From: Rhopalosiphum padi
Lineage: Eukaryota > Arthropoda > Insecta > Hemiptera > Aphididae
NCBI RefSeq assembly: GCF_020882245.1
Contig: NC_083597.1
Location: forward strand, 9,024,581-9,088,580
Reading direction: 5' to 3'
DNA: 64,000 nucleotides
The notes under the pieces are model-generated. The model did no database searches. It was not told where the DNA came from and was given only the letters and a program-made list of their open reading frames with translations. The position numbers and the translations under genes are program-made. Shown one piece after another: positions 46,920 through 58,489 of this stretch (within the stretch, counting starts at the first letter, position 1; every line of letters starts with the position of its first letter).

Positions 46920-46942
46920 ATGTGTGTGTGTGTGTGTGTGTA
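46920..46942 (+). repeat. (TG)n microsatellite
   Basis: About eleven TG units, preceded by TATC/TATG repeats. Confidence 0.9.
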
Positions 46943-47156
46943 CCCAAATAACATGTTTATATGTGTAAATATTTTTGATGTAAATGATCTTGGGAATCAC
47001 GGAGCAAATTACAAGTATAGTTTTATAGAATTCCTGATTGATGATCTCATTACCTATTTTATCATCCGATCTCCGATATATTTGTAATTATTTAATATTT
47101 TAATAACACAGGTAGGCCATACTAAGAATATAATCAAGTCTTGGCATGCTGGTCCT

Positions 47157-47476
47157 TGTTATATACTCTTTCAGTTAAGGCCGAAAAGTATATTTGTTGT
47201 AATAAGAGTTCGTTATCTTACGGGTTGTAATTCAAAACACTACACAAAATCTGTTAAACTTTAAAGAAATATTTTATTACTTAATTTATTATAAGAATAT
47301 TTTAACAACACAGTATTATACGAATCGGTTACTTTTTCACAACTGACTCCTGCTTATTCTACGTCCCTGTCTTGGCGACGCAGTCGCTTACAACAAAAAT
47401 AAAACATATTGCTTATACTGCTATACTATTGTTTAATATGCTTACTAATCTAAAGTGTGTGCAAGGGTTCCTAACA
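47157..47476 (-). repeat. 3' LTR
   Basis: TGTTATATACTC...TTCCTAACA, 320 bp. It differs from the other LTR at five positions that I counted (about 98.4% identity). Confidence 0.93.
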
Positions 47477-47549
47477 CCCCCGGGGTTAAATGAAAGTTCA
47501 TTGCCTATTGCAAGCTATATTATCCTAGGCAATGGATTTTCATGATTCG

Positions 47550-48650
47550 AAGTGTTTACAGTGTCATATATCTTTTTTTTTATTATTAAATATAAAATTG
47601 TTGTTATTACTAAACCTATACTGATGACAATTACTGTTATAATTATATATAATCCATTACCTATTGTGTCCATAATGTTACTACTTGTTTTTGTGTATTT
47701 TAATTCTTCTAGTGATTTGGAATATTCTATTAGTTTGAATAATTTTTTTTTTTTTTTACTATAGAATTACCTTTATCTTGAATAATTGAATTATTTAAAA
47801 TTGTATTTGTAATTTTTAATTGAGTTTTTCAGTTAATTGACACGTCTAATCGTGGAATAAAGTCTTTGTAAATTGTTGTGGTTATTTTCCTTTTTGCTAT
47901 TAATAATGTCCCATCATCAGTATTGGCTTCACATTGACTGTCTAAATCTAATATACCTGTGCCGTTTATACTTACTACTATTGTTTCTAAATTATTTTTA
48001 CATTTAATGATAATATCCCTAATCGTAACATATATCCAAGAATTTGTATTGTCTAATCTATGCCATATACTAAAATTAAAATTAAAATTTTTTAGATTAC
48101 ACAAATTAGGCAATATACCTGGCTTTCTAAATATTGTTAGTTCACAAGATTCATCCAAATTATGTAACTGTTGATCATATGTACATAATAACATATTCAT
48201 CATTTGTTTACATTTTGATACTTGCATTTCGCTTAATTCTAAGTAATATAATCTAGATTTATTTATAGCTATATAATCAGATTTTGGAGCTATCATTATA
48301 TAGTTGTTATCGTATGTGTTAACAGGTAAAGGTATGTTTTTATATAATATAAATTCATAATTGTTAACTAAAGGTATTTCTATGACGAAAATTAATACAT
48401 TTTCTATACCTATATACTATATTAGTTGTAATTAATCGTAACAATTTTGATATTCCTGAATTATCTAAGTCTATAGGTATGCCCTCTCCTATAGGTAATT
48501 GTGTTTTAATATCTTTTAACTGGTTTTTAAGGGTATTTGTATCTAATATACTGGATTGAACGAAACCTTGTAGGGCCATATTTATTATATTTAGTAAATT
48601 TTCTATTTCAAACGCGTTTTGTTTCCGTGCAAGATCATGTATCTCCTCCA
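47550..48650 (-). pseudogene. Env-like region of the retrotransposon, broken
   Basis: Minus-strand frames at 48650-48364, 48296-47829 and 47760-47550 together resemble the transmembrane-subunit part of an insect errantivirus (baculovirus F-like) envelope protein. A helical region is followed by a Cys-containing stretch and a C-terminal hydrophobic anchor (about 47690-47585) with a lysine-rich tail. Its N-terminal portion is missing at the deletion junction near 48645, and frame breaks separate the pieces, so no complete product can be made. Confidence 0.55.
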
Positions 48651-49450
48651 AGAAAAAAATGTCTGAATATTCGCTACATAATCTTTTGATGGATTCTTTT
48701 TCTTCATTGTTCATGTGATCGTATCTAAGATTTTCTTTTAATAGTTGAATACGATTATTTGTATTTTTTGGAACTTTCTTACTTTGTGTGAATTTTATAG
48801 GTTTTATTTCAAAAGTTTCATGAGTTAATTCGTTTAGACTTGGAATTTTCACAGTTTGTGGATTTTCTGTTGGATTTATTACAGCAAAGAGTATTTGATT
48901 TTGTTTTATTTCGTTTAAGACATATTCACAGATTATATGTTCATTAATATTTTGGGCATGAATTAGAATATTTTGTGAATCAGTTTTAGGTTCGTTTAAT
49001 ATTCGTATAGAAATTATCGCTTCGCTTCTGGCTGGTATGGTTGTTGTGGCATTGTCAGGATAAGTTATTTCCTCTTGATCTACATTGATGATGATTTTGA
49101 TTTCCTTTAGAAAAAGTTTACCCCAAAATTCTATCCCCGTCAATTGGAAATGACGATGGTACCACATGAAATTCGGTTTCAAAAGTTTGGTTTTTATCTG
49201 AAGTCGTAAGTACAACACTACCCATAGTGTTGACTAAGCGGTCGTTTATTCCTTGTAACTGATAAATATTAGTATCCGAAACTAGAATTTCATCGTACAA
49301 TACGTCAAGCCGGATAAGGTTTAGTTTTGCACCGGTATCTATTAGGAGTTTTGCACTTCCTGACGTACATTGAGGGGCTTGAAATATTGCATAGTCGTCA
49401 TGTAATTTTATTGTAAATGGTAAGGTTCTTATTGTGTTTGGGCTATTATT
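48645..49450 (-). pseudogene. Retroviral-type protease and start of reverse transcriptase, truncated
   Basis: The protease active-site motif LIDTGAK is at about 49330-49350 on the minus strand, and a RILG phrase at about 49120 marks its end. A frame change near 49120 separates the protease from the protease-RT linker, which runs to about 48650. There, where the reverse transcriptase would begin, the sequence jumps to env-like coding. Reverse transcriptase, RNase H and integrase are absent. Confidence 0.75.
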
Positions 49451-49451
49451 T

Positions 49452-50588
49452 TTAAATCTTTGACCAGACGACTGCCCGAGGCATTCGGTCTCGATCCGTT
49501 TCCCGAATAATTTTGTTGATTTCCTTTATCGCCTTCTTGTTGATTATTTTTTCTTTCATCCGCTCCTTTTTTTTATGGCATTTTTCTATGGAATGACCAG
49601 CTTTTTTACAATATGCACATGTCTCTTGCTTTGTATTTGAGGTTTTTGGTTTGCCGTTTTGCCCTGTGTCTATGCTACGATTTTCATATCTACACTCATT
49701 CGTATTATGATTACTTTTTTGGCAGTTTTTGCAATATTTATTTGTGCTATTAGCGTTAGATTTATTTTGAAACAAACGTCATATTTCTTTATTTGATAAA
49801 AATATTTTTTCTTCTTCTAAGCTTACTTCCATAGCGTCTTCCAAAGTGGAAGGGTTTCTAGATTTTATGATATTTCGGAAGCCATCTGGTAATCGTTCAA
49901 TGTAAGTAGTTAAAGTAGTTTCTTTGATATAGTCGTGTACTGTTTTAGCTTCTGCTATTGTTCTTTTGCTTGTATTGACATTACACAGCTCATGTAGTAA
50001 TTTCTCGACTCTTGAAGAATATTCTTGAATAGTCTCTCCTGATTTAAATGGAGTTGTGGACAATTCTAGTTGAAGGTAACCCGGAGTTCGTTTAGCGCAA
50101 AATGTAACTGTTAATAACTCCCTAAGTGAGTCACATGATTTGATCTCTCGATGTTGTGTTATCGCAAAAGCTTTATCAGCTAACTTTGTTAAAATTGCCT
50201 GCAAAAGAATAGGGCGGCATTCCTCATCTACAGTCTTAATCACAAAGTCACATGCACTAAAGAATGGATATACATCGTGTGGATTTTCTCCATTAAACTG
50301 AGGTACGAGTCTTATAGCTGTTTCTAAAGAAAGTAATGTTTGCTTATTATTCGCCATTATGTTTGTTGGTTTTAAAATAGTGTTTTTATCGTTTAAGTCT
50401 ATTAATGATATTTTATCAAGAAGATTTAGATTTGTATTTGTATTTGTTTTATTTTTTTGTAACCTAGTTAATGGTTTATTAGATGGGTTGTCAGGTACAA
50501 CCGTTCGGTGGGGGACGAAATCAAAATCAGGAACTAATTCAGTTGAATCAGAATTGCTACCCTCACTATCACTCGTATGAGTTGACAT
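49452..50588 (-). pseudogene. Retrotransposon gag with two zinc knuckles, one in-frame TGA
   Basis: The capsid-like part (269 residues, ATG at 50588) ends at TGA 49781-49779. The same frame continues immediately into the nucleocapsid with CKNCQKSNHNTNEC and CAYCKKAGHSIEKC, ending at 49452. The TGA follows a lysine/glutamate-rich stretch and precedes CGT; it is most simply a nonsense mutation, though stop-codon readthrough cannot be excluded. Gag would package RNA into particles. The pol frame overlaps in a different frame downstream, as usual for gypsy elements. Confidence 0.85.
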
Positions 50589-51234
50589 GCATTAATATTC
50601 TTATGTATTTATATGCATATAAAAAAAAGCGATAATAATAATATTTTGTTAGTGTTACGTTAAAGTTTCATAATAAATTAATAACTTACAGTAATACTAG
50701 TATAGTTCTTATGCTTAAACTGTTTGTTGTTGTTGATGTTGACTGATATGGCTGATTATCAGTGATAGCTTGTCACAATGTAAACACCGTAGGTGCTCTC
50801 GTGACGTTCCTGGACGCTCAGCGCTCCCACTCCGTTGGTTTGACTCATTTGGATTGTCTATCATGGTCAAGGAAATAACGACAGCGACTCGTGACGGATG
50901 ATAAGTGAACGTCACAATCAAAACGATTTTAATATAGATGTTATGTATGTTATGTATCGATATTATCGTATATCGAGTTTTACATCAATGTTGATGATTG
51001 CAATGTCGTACTCCGGAATTTTGTTGACGTTGCGTAATACACTATACACAATGTATAAAGACCCCATAATATGAATGATGTATATAATGACGTATATAAT
51101 TATACGTATATTGTATAGATACGTATTTTTACGTATGTAATAATAAAATTTATATAAATTGACAACTGTGTCACCTGAGTAAAAGACAGACTTCGTTGTG
51201 TACAATACTCCGAAAGGGTACCGCTACCACCAGT

Positions 51235-51554
51235 TGTTATATACTCTTTCAGTTAAGGCCGAAAAGTATATTTGTTGTAATAAGAGTTCGTTATCTTACG
51301 GGTTGTAATTCAAAACACTACACAAAATCTGTTAAACTTTAAAGAAATATTTTATTACTTAATTTATTATAAGAATATTCTAACAACACAGTATTATACG
51401 AATCGGTTACTTTTTCACAACTGACTCCTGCTTATTCTACATCCCTGTATTGGCGACGCAGTCGCTTACAACAAAAATAAAACATATTTCTTATACTGCT
51501 ATACTATTGTTTAATATGCTTACTAATCTTAAGTGTGTGCAAGGGTTCCTAACA
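51235..51554 (-). repeat. 5' LTR
   Basis: 320 bp, direct repeat of 47157-47476; TG...CA ends; followed by the TSD TCCT. Confidence 0.93.
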
Positions 51555-51589
51555 TCCTCAATCTGAGTTATTTGTATACAAATAAGTAG

Positions 51590-51730
51590 TATAGTGATAT
51601 ACGCTGACAGAATCGTCTCTGCTCAGAATCTTTTTTTCATAAACAATACTACTCAGCGGCGTATTTAGGGAGGGGCAATTGCCCTGAGCAGTCATTTTTT
51701 AGTGTAGCAAATTTTAGTGGAAGTTTTTTT
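51590..51730. repeat. Dispersed repeat fragment (CTCAGAATC motif)
   Basis: CTGACAGAATCGTCTCTGCT and the following AGAATCTTTTTTTCATAAAC are closely similar to 58493-58540. A CAGCGGCGTATTTAGGGAGG hAT-like end follows at about 51655. Confidence 0.5.
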
Positions 51731-52255
51731 TTTTGAAAATAGATTCACAATGACTTGGCAAAACATTGTTAACAAAACGTACTATCAATATTGACGGCCA
51801 TAATGTTAATAACATTAATTGTTGTGATAGTGTAAATATAGTAATTTTAATACACTATCTCGAATGATAATAAAAATAATAATTATTATTATAAAGGATT
51901 AAGGATTAATACTTCCTTTTGTATGACTACCGTCCTGGTGATAATGCGCAATTTGATAACGGCTGACTGACGTGGACGCTATCATAAGCAAACCAGTACA
52001 CGGCTACACTTAACAAGGCCATGGTTTCTGCCACCACCGAATTTTGATATACAATTACTACAGACCACGCCATCACGGTAGTTGCAGCCCACCAATGGCC
52101 TGGTTCGCTCGTGCCGCTCGTGGTTTGTCGTCTTCGTCCGCCCCTCTGCTATCCGGTTGCCGACAGTTCAACGTTCGTCGCTGCTCAGTCGACAGTCGTT
52201 ACTCGTCACTCGTGCGGATTCAACAGTAGTTGTTTACTTCTCCGTCACCACTATC

Positions 52256-52551
52256 ATGACTCCGGAACCTTTAGAACTCATCGATACCGAGCCATTAAAT
52301 CCGTTTAAAAACCCAAGACTTGTGCACGAAGGGTACCTATACTATTTTCACAAAAAATGCAATCATCACCTCCGATGGAAATGCAGTCGTGTTTATTCGT
52401 TTAAGTGCCCGGCGGTGCTCAAGACGAACCTGGATATGCTAAATCTAAAGTGTATCGCCATCGATCACGAACACGTTCACGGAAACGACTTGATCGCAGT
52501 CGAAGAATTAAAATTAAAATTACGCATAAACCAAATTTCGACCTTATTCAA
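52256..52551 (+). CDS. FLYWCH-type zinc-finger protein, first coding exon
   Basis: ATG at 52256 starts MTPEPLELIDTEPLNPFKNP. Residues ~20-72 form a FLYWCH domain: GYLYYFHKKCNHHLRWKC, then a second Cys (FKC) and a final HEHVH. This C2H2 zinc module binds DNA or protein and is common in multi-copy insect genes, some captured from or by MULE transposons. The exon ends at a GTAAGA donor (52552), the last codons reading ...QIST. Without splicing the frame closes two codons later. The region 52060-52255 is GC-rich and looks like a promoter and 5' untranslated region. An upstream in-frame ATG (52082) would add 58 residues of untypical composition. No downstream exon was recognised. Confidence 0.7.
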
Positions 52552-52559
52552 GTAAGATA

Positions 52560-53190
52560 TTCTAAAAACAAAATGCACACATACCTACGCACAAACTAGG
52601 ATACGTATATGTATATTTAATTTAATTATTGTACTTCCATAGTAGTGCGTTGGAGGTTCCTTAAGACCATTAATTTCTCCATAATCTTGGTTTATATTTT
52701 TATAAGTTATCAATTAAAAATATTGATAATAACGTGCTATGTTATAGTAATTTAATGTACTGTTTCCAACATTAAAAGTATTTCACACAATGCAGTATCA
52801 ATATAATATTATTAGTTATCCTGTATTTTTATATTAATTTATTTTTTTTCATTTGTATTATTTATTCGATGATTGTTAAATGATTAACTGACAATGACTT
52901 TATTTTTACTCCATAAATAATTCATTTCATGATCTTAGCTCAACTATTGGTTCTAATTTAGTTGCCTTTGATTATTGGATTTAATTATTTTAAAAATAAT
53001 TGTGTATTATAGTTACATATTGTAAATTGTAATAAAATGATATGTTATCATTTTCAACTACAGTTTATATGTGGAATACCTACTCACTATAGTAGAGATG
53101 GACGTCACTACAAGTTGTATTCAATATTATTTGAACAAGTCAAATATAAAATTGTGTATGATAATCGTTGTAATTCGTCGGTTAAAAGGC
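52560..53190. other. AT-rich sequence, no gene recognised
   Basis: Probably the first intron of the FLYWCH gene or intergenic sequence; no exon recognised. Confidence 0.4.
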
Positions 53191-53195
53191 TATTT

Positions 53196-53400
53196 TCTGT
53201 AAGCGATACTTTTGCTGTAAGCGACAGGTATGAAAAAAGTGTTGTGTAAACGACAACATTTGATTTAGGTGACATTATTATTAATTTAGTGAGCAGTAAA
53301 CGACAATAATTTTGTGTTAAGTGCCCAATTTTTTTTTAAGAATGATGTACACGCCATTTTGTCGCTTATAACAGTTTAATTTGTCGCCTACAGCATATTT
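53196..53400. repeat. Cluster of GTAARCGACA motifs in both orientations
   Basis: GTAAGCGATA (~53200), GTAAGCGACA (~53218), GTAAACGACA (~53247 and 53288) and inverted TGTCGCTTATA and TGTCGCCTACA (~53359 and 53383) occur within 200 bp. This fits the terminal and subterminal repeats of a small DNA element; ends not resolved. Confidence 0.5.
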
Positions 53401-53667
53401 GTTATGTAAACAAATGAGCGGTATCTAAAAAATAAGAAAAAAAATGCGGTAAATGATGACGATTTGTAGGTTAGTTCAATTTGATCATAATAATTATAGA
53501 ACAGCTGGATATTTTGGAGGTAGTTTACAACGATTAAAACCGCCAAATAATTTATGATAATAAATAATAATCATTATATTGTTTATATTTTGGCGCACAA
53601 GTGTATGGTTTACCGCGATTGCGGTGTAAGTTTTGCCAACCGGACCAATACACTTGCCGCCTAAATA

Positions 53668-54507
53668 TCGTCGTTGATCTGACTTCGTGAGTAGAAGGTT
53701 ATGGAGGCTAGACAGGCATGGAGGTAAATAAATAAACACGCATTTTGTGTCGGACGCGTGTGCGTCGAAAGTCGTTTATTATTGACGAAATACTGTCGTT
53801 GACAGAAGTACACGTGTGAGTGACTAGGATTACAATATATGCCGTTTCGTCGGGTGCTCGATGCTCGGGCGTGCGGTGATAGCGTCGGGCCGTCGGGGCG
53901 CACGCGAGTTCGTAGTGGGATTCGTGAGCGGTTGCGCGTGGGCGCGAAAGCCGTCGAGTTCGGGTCGCGAGACCGAGAACGTCGGGGACGTGTTGGTCGA
54001 CCGGACGAGAGTGTGCCGAAACCAGATTCGGTTTGAAAGTGCTCGTTCGTCGCGGGATCGAGAGATGTAACGGGACCGTGCATGTCGTAACGCGTACCGG
54101 ACATGTCGTGTCGTTGGTCATTACATCTCGTAAGTGCGATCGTCGATGCGCGTGGTCGTGGTAACATACCCACGTGTATAGAAGCGCGGAACGTCGGATT
54201 CGGGTCGCGATTAAAAGTTCGGTCGGACTGTCGCGGATGTGGCTCGGTCGAACGTCGTGAGCAAAGAGGTCGAGCTTTACGTCGCGATCGGCGTCGTAGC
54301 CTTCGCGGAACGGTTTGGCGCGGAGTAGGGGCGCGATCGCTGCGTCGCGTAGATAAAAACATATATAAAATTCACAATGGTCGCTTACATGTAAAAGTAT
54401 AAATACGAATATAACATAGAAAAGGTGTAATTCACGTATCAAAAGTGGTAACGTCGGTCGGGCGGGTCGACCAGTAAAGTGGTGATAATCGGTGTCGCCA
54501 CAATATG
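53668..54507 (-). repeat. Solo-LTR-like GC-rich repeat, copy 2
   Basis: Second copy (about 840 bp) of the block at 24844-25612. It shares GATCTGACTTCGTGAGTAGA at the left and GGTGTCGCCACAA at the right. It carries a stretch (about 54200-54300) that copy 1 lacks. On the minus strand it starts TGTGGCGACACCG. Frames of up to 295 codons on the minus strand overlap several other open frames on both strands and reflect GC content. Confidence 0.55.
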
Positions 54508-54758
54508 TATGATCAAAATAATGATAATATTTTATTAACATGATCACATGTATACAATCAATGGATAAAATGTAAATTTCATTAAACATGGACACATGGT
54601 TATTATTTTATTGTATTTATAACCTTAAGTTCAAAATGTTATTATGTTTTAATTTTACATAAGTAACTCATATTTTATTTTAGGTTCTGAGCGGAGCGTT
54701 TATATGATGATAGTTTTTTTTAATTTTAATTTTACATTTTATTTATGTCTGTGTACAC

Positions 54759-55871
54759 CAGGGCCGTAGCAAGGGTGAGGCGACTGAGGCATTTGCAATT
54801 GTTACATTTTTTAAATTAAAATATTATTCTACCAATATATAGTATTTAAGGAGCATTTAAAAATGTTTTACGTAAAATAAATATTTAACTATTCAATTAC
54901 ATTACTTGTAACTGTCACCGGGAGAGCTAAGCCGCTAACTACGCGATGAGGGCTCAAATAACATACTAAAGTTTGTATGGCACATAATGCATTTTAGCAT
55001 TTATTCTTACTTTAAACTCACGTCTTCTGCAGCTTTATTCCCTGCTGTTTATTTATTTTGTTTTGTTTGGGTAACCCAGAGTTACATCCAGGCACAAAAC
55101 ACTTAAGAGCAGTCTTGTAAAGTATTCAAATACAGGTATTTGGAAACTAGTATTTAAATACATTTTGAAATATTTTGATGGTATTCCAAATACAATTTTT
55201 TGAAGTATTTTTAAGTATTCTGAATACATTTTAGAAATATTTTTATACTTAATACTTATATTTAAATATTATAAAGAAATCAGTTTTATCAATTTCTTAT
55301 AAAAATAAATAGTAAAATGTTAAATATTAAAAAAAAAAGTTCAGATTAAAAATTTCGAAAAAAATTGACTTTATAAAAGAACATATTTTAACTTTGGGCC
55401 AACATGCTATTATCTTTAAAAATCTTCAGAGAATTAATTGTAAATTGTTTAAAATGTACAGTATTAGGTATGTACGGTTTAGGTATATATATAGATTTGT
55501 AAAAATTAAAAAAAATACTTTGTGAGTATTCGTAAAATACATTATTTTATAAGTATTTTAAAAGTATTTTTAATACTTTTCATGTGAATACATTAGTATT
55601 GCAGCAGTATTTTAATACTTTTTTACAAGACTGCTGAAGAGGCATACTAGATAAGTAAAAAAATAAATTTCAAACGACGTTTGCACAAAAAGAGTATAAA
55701 TTATTTTGAGATTTATTTTTTATGTATCAATTAAAATTAATTTTAAAATAAATACTTCTCTAATAAACAAATATATAATAGTTTAACACTTTCAAAATTA
55801 GATTTTTTTAACGGAGGGGGGCGCATATACTCAAACTTGCCTCAGGCGTCAAATGAGTTTGTTACGGCTCT
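54759..55871. mobile_element. hAT-type MITE, outer, with perfect TSD
   Basis: Ends are CAGGGCCGTAGCAA and the inverted AGAGCCGTAACAAA; CGCCTGAGGC lies in the right subterminal region and GCGACTGAGGC in the left. It is flanked by the 8-bp TSD GTGTACAC on both sides (54751-54758 and 55872-55879). It contains a second MITE at 55110-55633. Confidence 0.82.
55110..55633. mobile_element. hAT-type MITE, nested
   Basis: 524-bp element. Ends are CAGTCTTGTAAAGTATT and the inverted CAGTCTTGTAAAAAAGTATT; flanks CTTAAGAG and CTGAAGAG agree at 7 of 8 positions. The interior consists of repeated AAGTATTTTAAATAC-like phrases. Confidence 0.82.
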
Positions 55872-56872
55872 GTGTACACGATAATTAGTCAAAACATTCC
55901 TTCGATTTTCTATTTCAGTATGTTTTCCGACACTCAGCATTAAAGTAAATCTAGTTGGCGCATTGAGGAAGTCAATGATCAATTTTTTATTTTATAGTTT
56001 TACATTAGAACGCTGATTATCTGGAGTTTATTTACGTATGGATAATGCATTCTATTGTATTTTCAATTATTATCGTTAATAATGTTTTCGTTTTGTCAAA
56101 AAAACTTGAACTACAACGTTTCTTATAAGTTTTTATTAGGAAAATTAAAAAAGTTGAGCATATTTCTCAAATAGCGTCTGAAATATAAATATTGACCAAT
56201 TTATTCTTTGAAGAACAAAAAAAAAATTCTAATTTCAATTTTTTTACAATAATTTATAAATTATTTTACAGTTAAAAATTCATGAAATGTTTAATATTTA
56301 TAACTAAGGTTTAAAAATGTAATACAAGTTTCTTTGTGTTTTCAACCTATAGGTATTAATAAAAATATCTACTGTAAAGTTAAATTAATTTTTGGTGAGC
56401 TGGTGTGCATCTGAAGTTAAAAATTTTACGAAATTTTTCACGCGTAAAATAAAAACTTCTAATAAAACGATTTTTTTTTTTTTGTTATAAGAGACTCAAA
56501 AACGAATAGCCACAGATAGGCAATCGAAATTTTCACCAAAGATATTTGTTAGCATTTACTTCACATTATAATCTTTTTGTAACTCACATTAATTTGTTTC
56601 AAATTTTCACGATATTGGCTATTCGCCTGTAAAATTAATATTCTTTCTCTAAAGATTATTGATATTTGTTGTAAGACAAATTAATTTGATTCTGCTGAAA
56701 CTACTTTCAAATTTGGACGAAATTACTTAAGTAATTAATCAATAACTAGCAATGTTAATTATTTTGGTTATGATTTTAAAAAATTATTCGCGGTAACTTA
56801 CAACGTATTTTATATTACTATACTATACAGAATGACATTTTAATTTATTTTTAGATATTATCTGTTTATATA

Positions 56873-57382
56873 TCTTCTATATATATATATAAAATGTATA
56901 ACAATTCATCAATTGAGAATGGTTGGGCCGATTTGGCTCAAATTTTTTTTTAATTGTTCGTAATGGCAGGAGAAGGTTTTTAGGAAAAAAATGTTGGAAA
57001 AACCCTTTTTTTAAATTTTTTTTTAAACATTTTTTTGATGATTTATTTTTTGAGTTCCGGAATGTTTTTTCAAATTGAAAAAGCTACAGCAAGCTTTAGC
57101 TTATACAATTGTCCATACGACATAATTAATCGTTAAAATGGGACCCCTGGCCAATACTAAAAAAATGGATCAACATGGAGAAAACGATTTTAACGTGGGT
57201 TTACTACATGGGCTTAATAACCTTATTACGCTCCCATAATTCTAACAATAGTGGTGGCCGAATGGGTTAAGGTGTGTTAAAGAGTGGTGAACTTATAAGA
57301 TATCAAAACTTTTTTGCAGTTTTTTTTTTAAGAGTATTTTTTTGGGGGGGGGGGGCAAAATAACGTTTGCCGGGTCAGCTAA
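56873..57382 (+). mobile_element. Non-autonomous Helitron
   Basis: 510 bp, starting TCTTCTATATATATATATAA directly after an A and ending GGGTCAGCTAA directly before a T, as expected for Helitron 5' TC and 3' CTRR ends inserted between A and T. The interior phrase GGTTGGGCCGATTTGGCTC is a familiar insect Helitron phrase. It includes a 12-G tract at 57344-57355. No helicase coding. Confidence 0.65.
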
Positions 57383-57849
57383 TAATATATAATATAAGGT
57401 CCCGGCCAATACATTTTCAATACATTTTGAAAACGTATTACAAGGTTCCTTAGTTATCATAAGTTATTATTACTGGAATTAAAACTAAAATTTGATCGTT
57501 TATCGTTTATACATTTTTTTTTATTATTATGTTATGTTTAAAAAATTTTAGAAACACAAAATATATTTATAATTTATTATATATATTTTATATTTTTTAT
57601 TATAATATATAATAAAATTCAACTATAATTTAAACAGTGGAATTTTCAAAATGTTAATAATTATTTAAAGGTATTTTAAATAATCGTGTATTATTATTAA
57701 CTTAACACAATATTTACAAAATATCTATTAGTTCATTGCTTATAAAAAATTGTAATAAAAGTTACTATACTATAATAATTATAATTTTAATGGTTAATTT
57801 GGTAAAATATTTTTCTCCATTTATATTTTCGTAAACTATATTTTTCAGA

Positions 57850-58000
57850 TAAAATACGGTTCGGATGAAATATTTTTCGGCTAAAATATGCTTCTGGAAT
57901 TATATTTTTCGTATCAAATATAGTTCTGACAAAATACTTTTCTCAAAATATATTTTTCGGCAAAAATACTGTTCGGACGAAATATTTTCGGAAATTTTAC
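57850..58000 (+). repeat. Degenerate internal repeat (AAATATTTTTCGG units)
   Basis: AAATATTTTTCGGC-like phrases alternate with GTTCGGACGAAATA-like phrases four times. One plus-strand frame shows a 16-residue repeat (YIFRIKYSSDKI, then YIFRQKYCSDEI). Coding is doubtful. Confidence 0.5.
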
Positions 58001-58489
58001 GCGCTCCCGTTATATTGTATATTATATATTTCATTATATTTATATTGTTAGGAATATGTTATTTTTATATTAGGAGGATGCCAGCGTAGTATTTGTTATC
58101 TCTCTCTAACCCACACGCAACATAGCAAATTTTACATTCACAAAAATGAATATAACCATATTAATTTCTCAAATTAGAGTGAAATGACCTATTCCAGAAT
58201 TTAAAGTTGAGAACATTCTAGGGCACCTCATAAGCGTTTCATTATATTTTTATGTTAAAGCGAGTTATGAGTATTTAAAAATTGTAAATTGTTTATACAA
58301 TGTTGCAATGTTAATAATTTTGGTTATGATTTAAAAAAATTATTCGCGGTAACTTACAACTTTTACGTATTTTATATTACTATACTATACACAATGACAT
58401 TTTAATTTATTTTTAGATATTATCTGTTTATATATATATTGAACTTCCAAACCACCTCTTCCTATTTACGTGCCTGCTACTAATTATCC

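Larger units (their letters stand above)
47157..51554 (-). mobile_element. LTR retrotransposon with env-like region, polymerase deleted
   Basis: 4,398-bp element with 320-bp LTRs at both ends and TSD TCCT (47153-47156 and 51555-51558). Transcription runs on the minus strand. Order: 5' LTR, leader, gag, zinc knuckles, protease, a deletion, env-like region, 3' LTR. After the 5' LTR the minus strand reads ACTGGTGGTAGCGG, a primer-binding-site-like TGG. A C/G run adjoins the 3' LTR. It is Ty3/gypsy, errantivirus-like by gene content. Confidence 0.9.
54681..56660. repeat. Dispersed repeat (GAGCGGAGCG end), interrupted by nested MITEs
   Basis: Starts TTAGGTTCTGAGCGGAGCG and resumes after the MITE at 55880. 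Shares sequence in inverted orientation with 19440-19895. Class unknown. Confidence 0.4.
56756..58440 (+). repeat. Direct duplication of ~120 bp
   Basis: The stretch ATTTTGGTTATGATTT through TAGATATTATCTGTTTATAT occurs at 56760-56872 and again at 58316-58432 with few differences. The Helitron and ~900 bp of other sequence lie between. A duplicated segment or two copies of one repeat can explain it. Confidence 0.75.

Noticed and set aside
24844..54507. The two solo-LTR-like blocks as the LTR pair of one giant retrotransposon
   Set aside because: They are 28 kb apart with unrelated host genes and elements between, and show no shared TSD.
53661..54595. Two long minus-strand open frames (233 and 295 codons) and several plus-strand frames
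   Set aside because: They overlap each other in different frames within the GC-rich solo-LTR-like repeat; the equivalent frames at 24750-25325 are not conserved in the other copy. GC-rich composition removes stops by chance.
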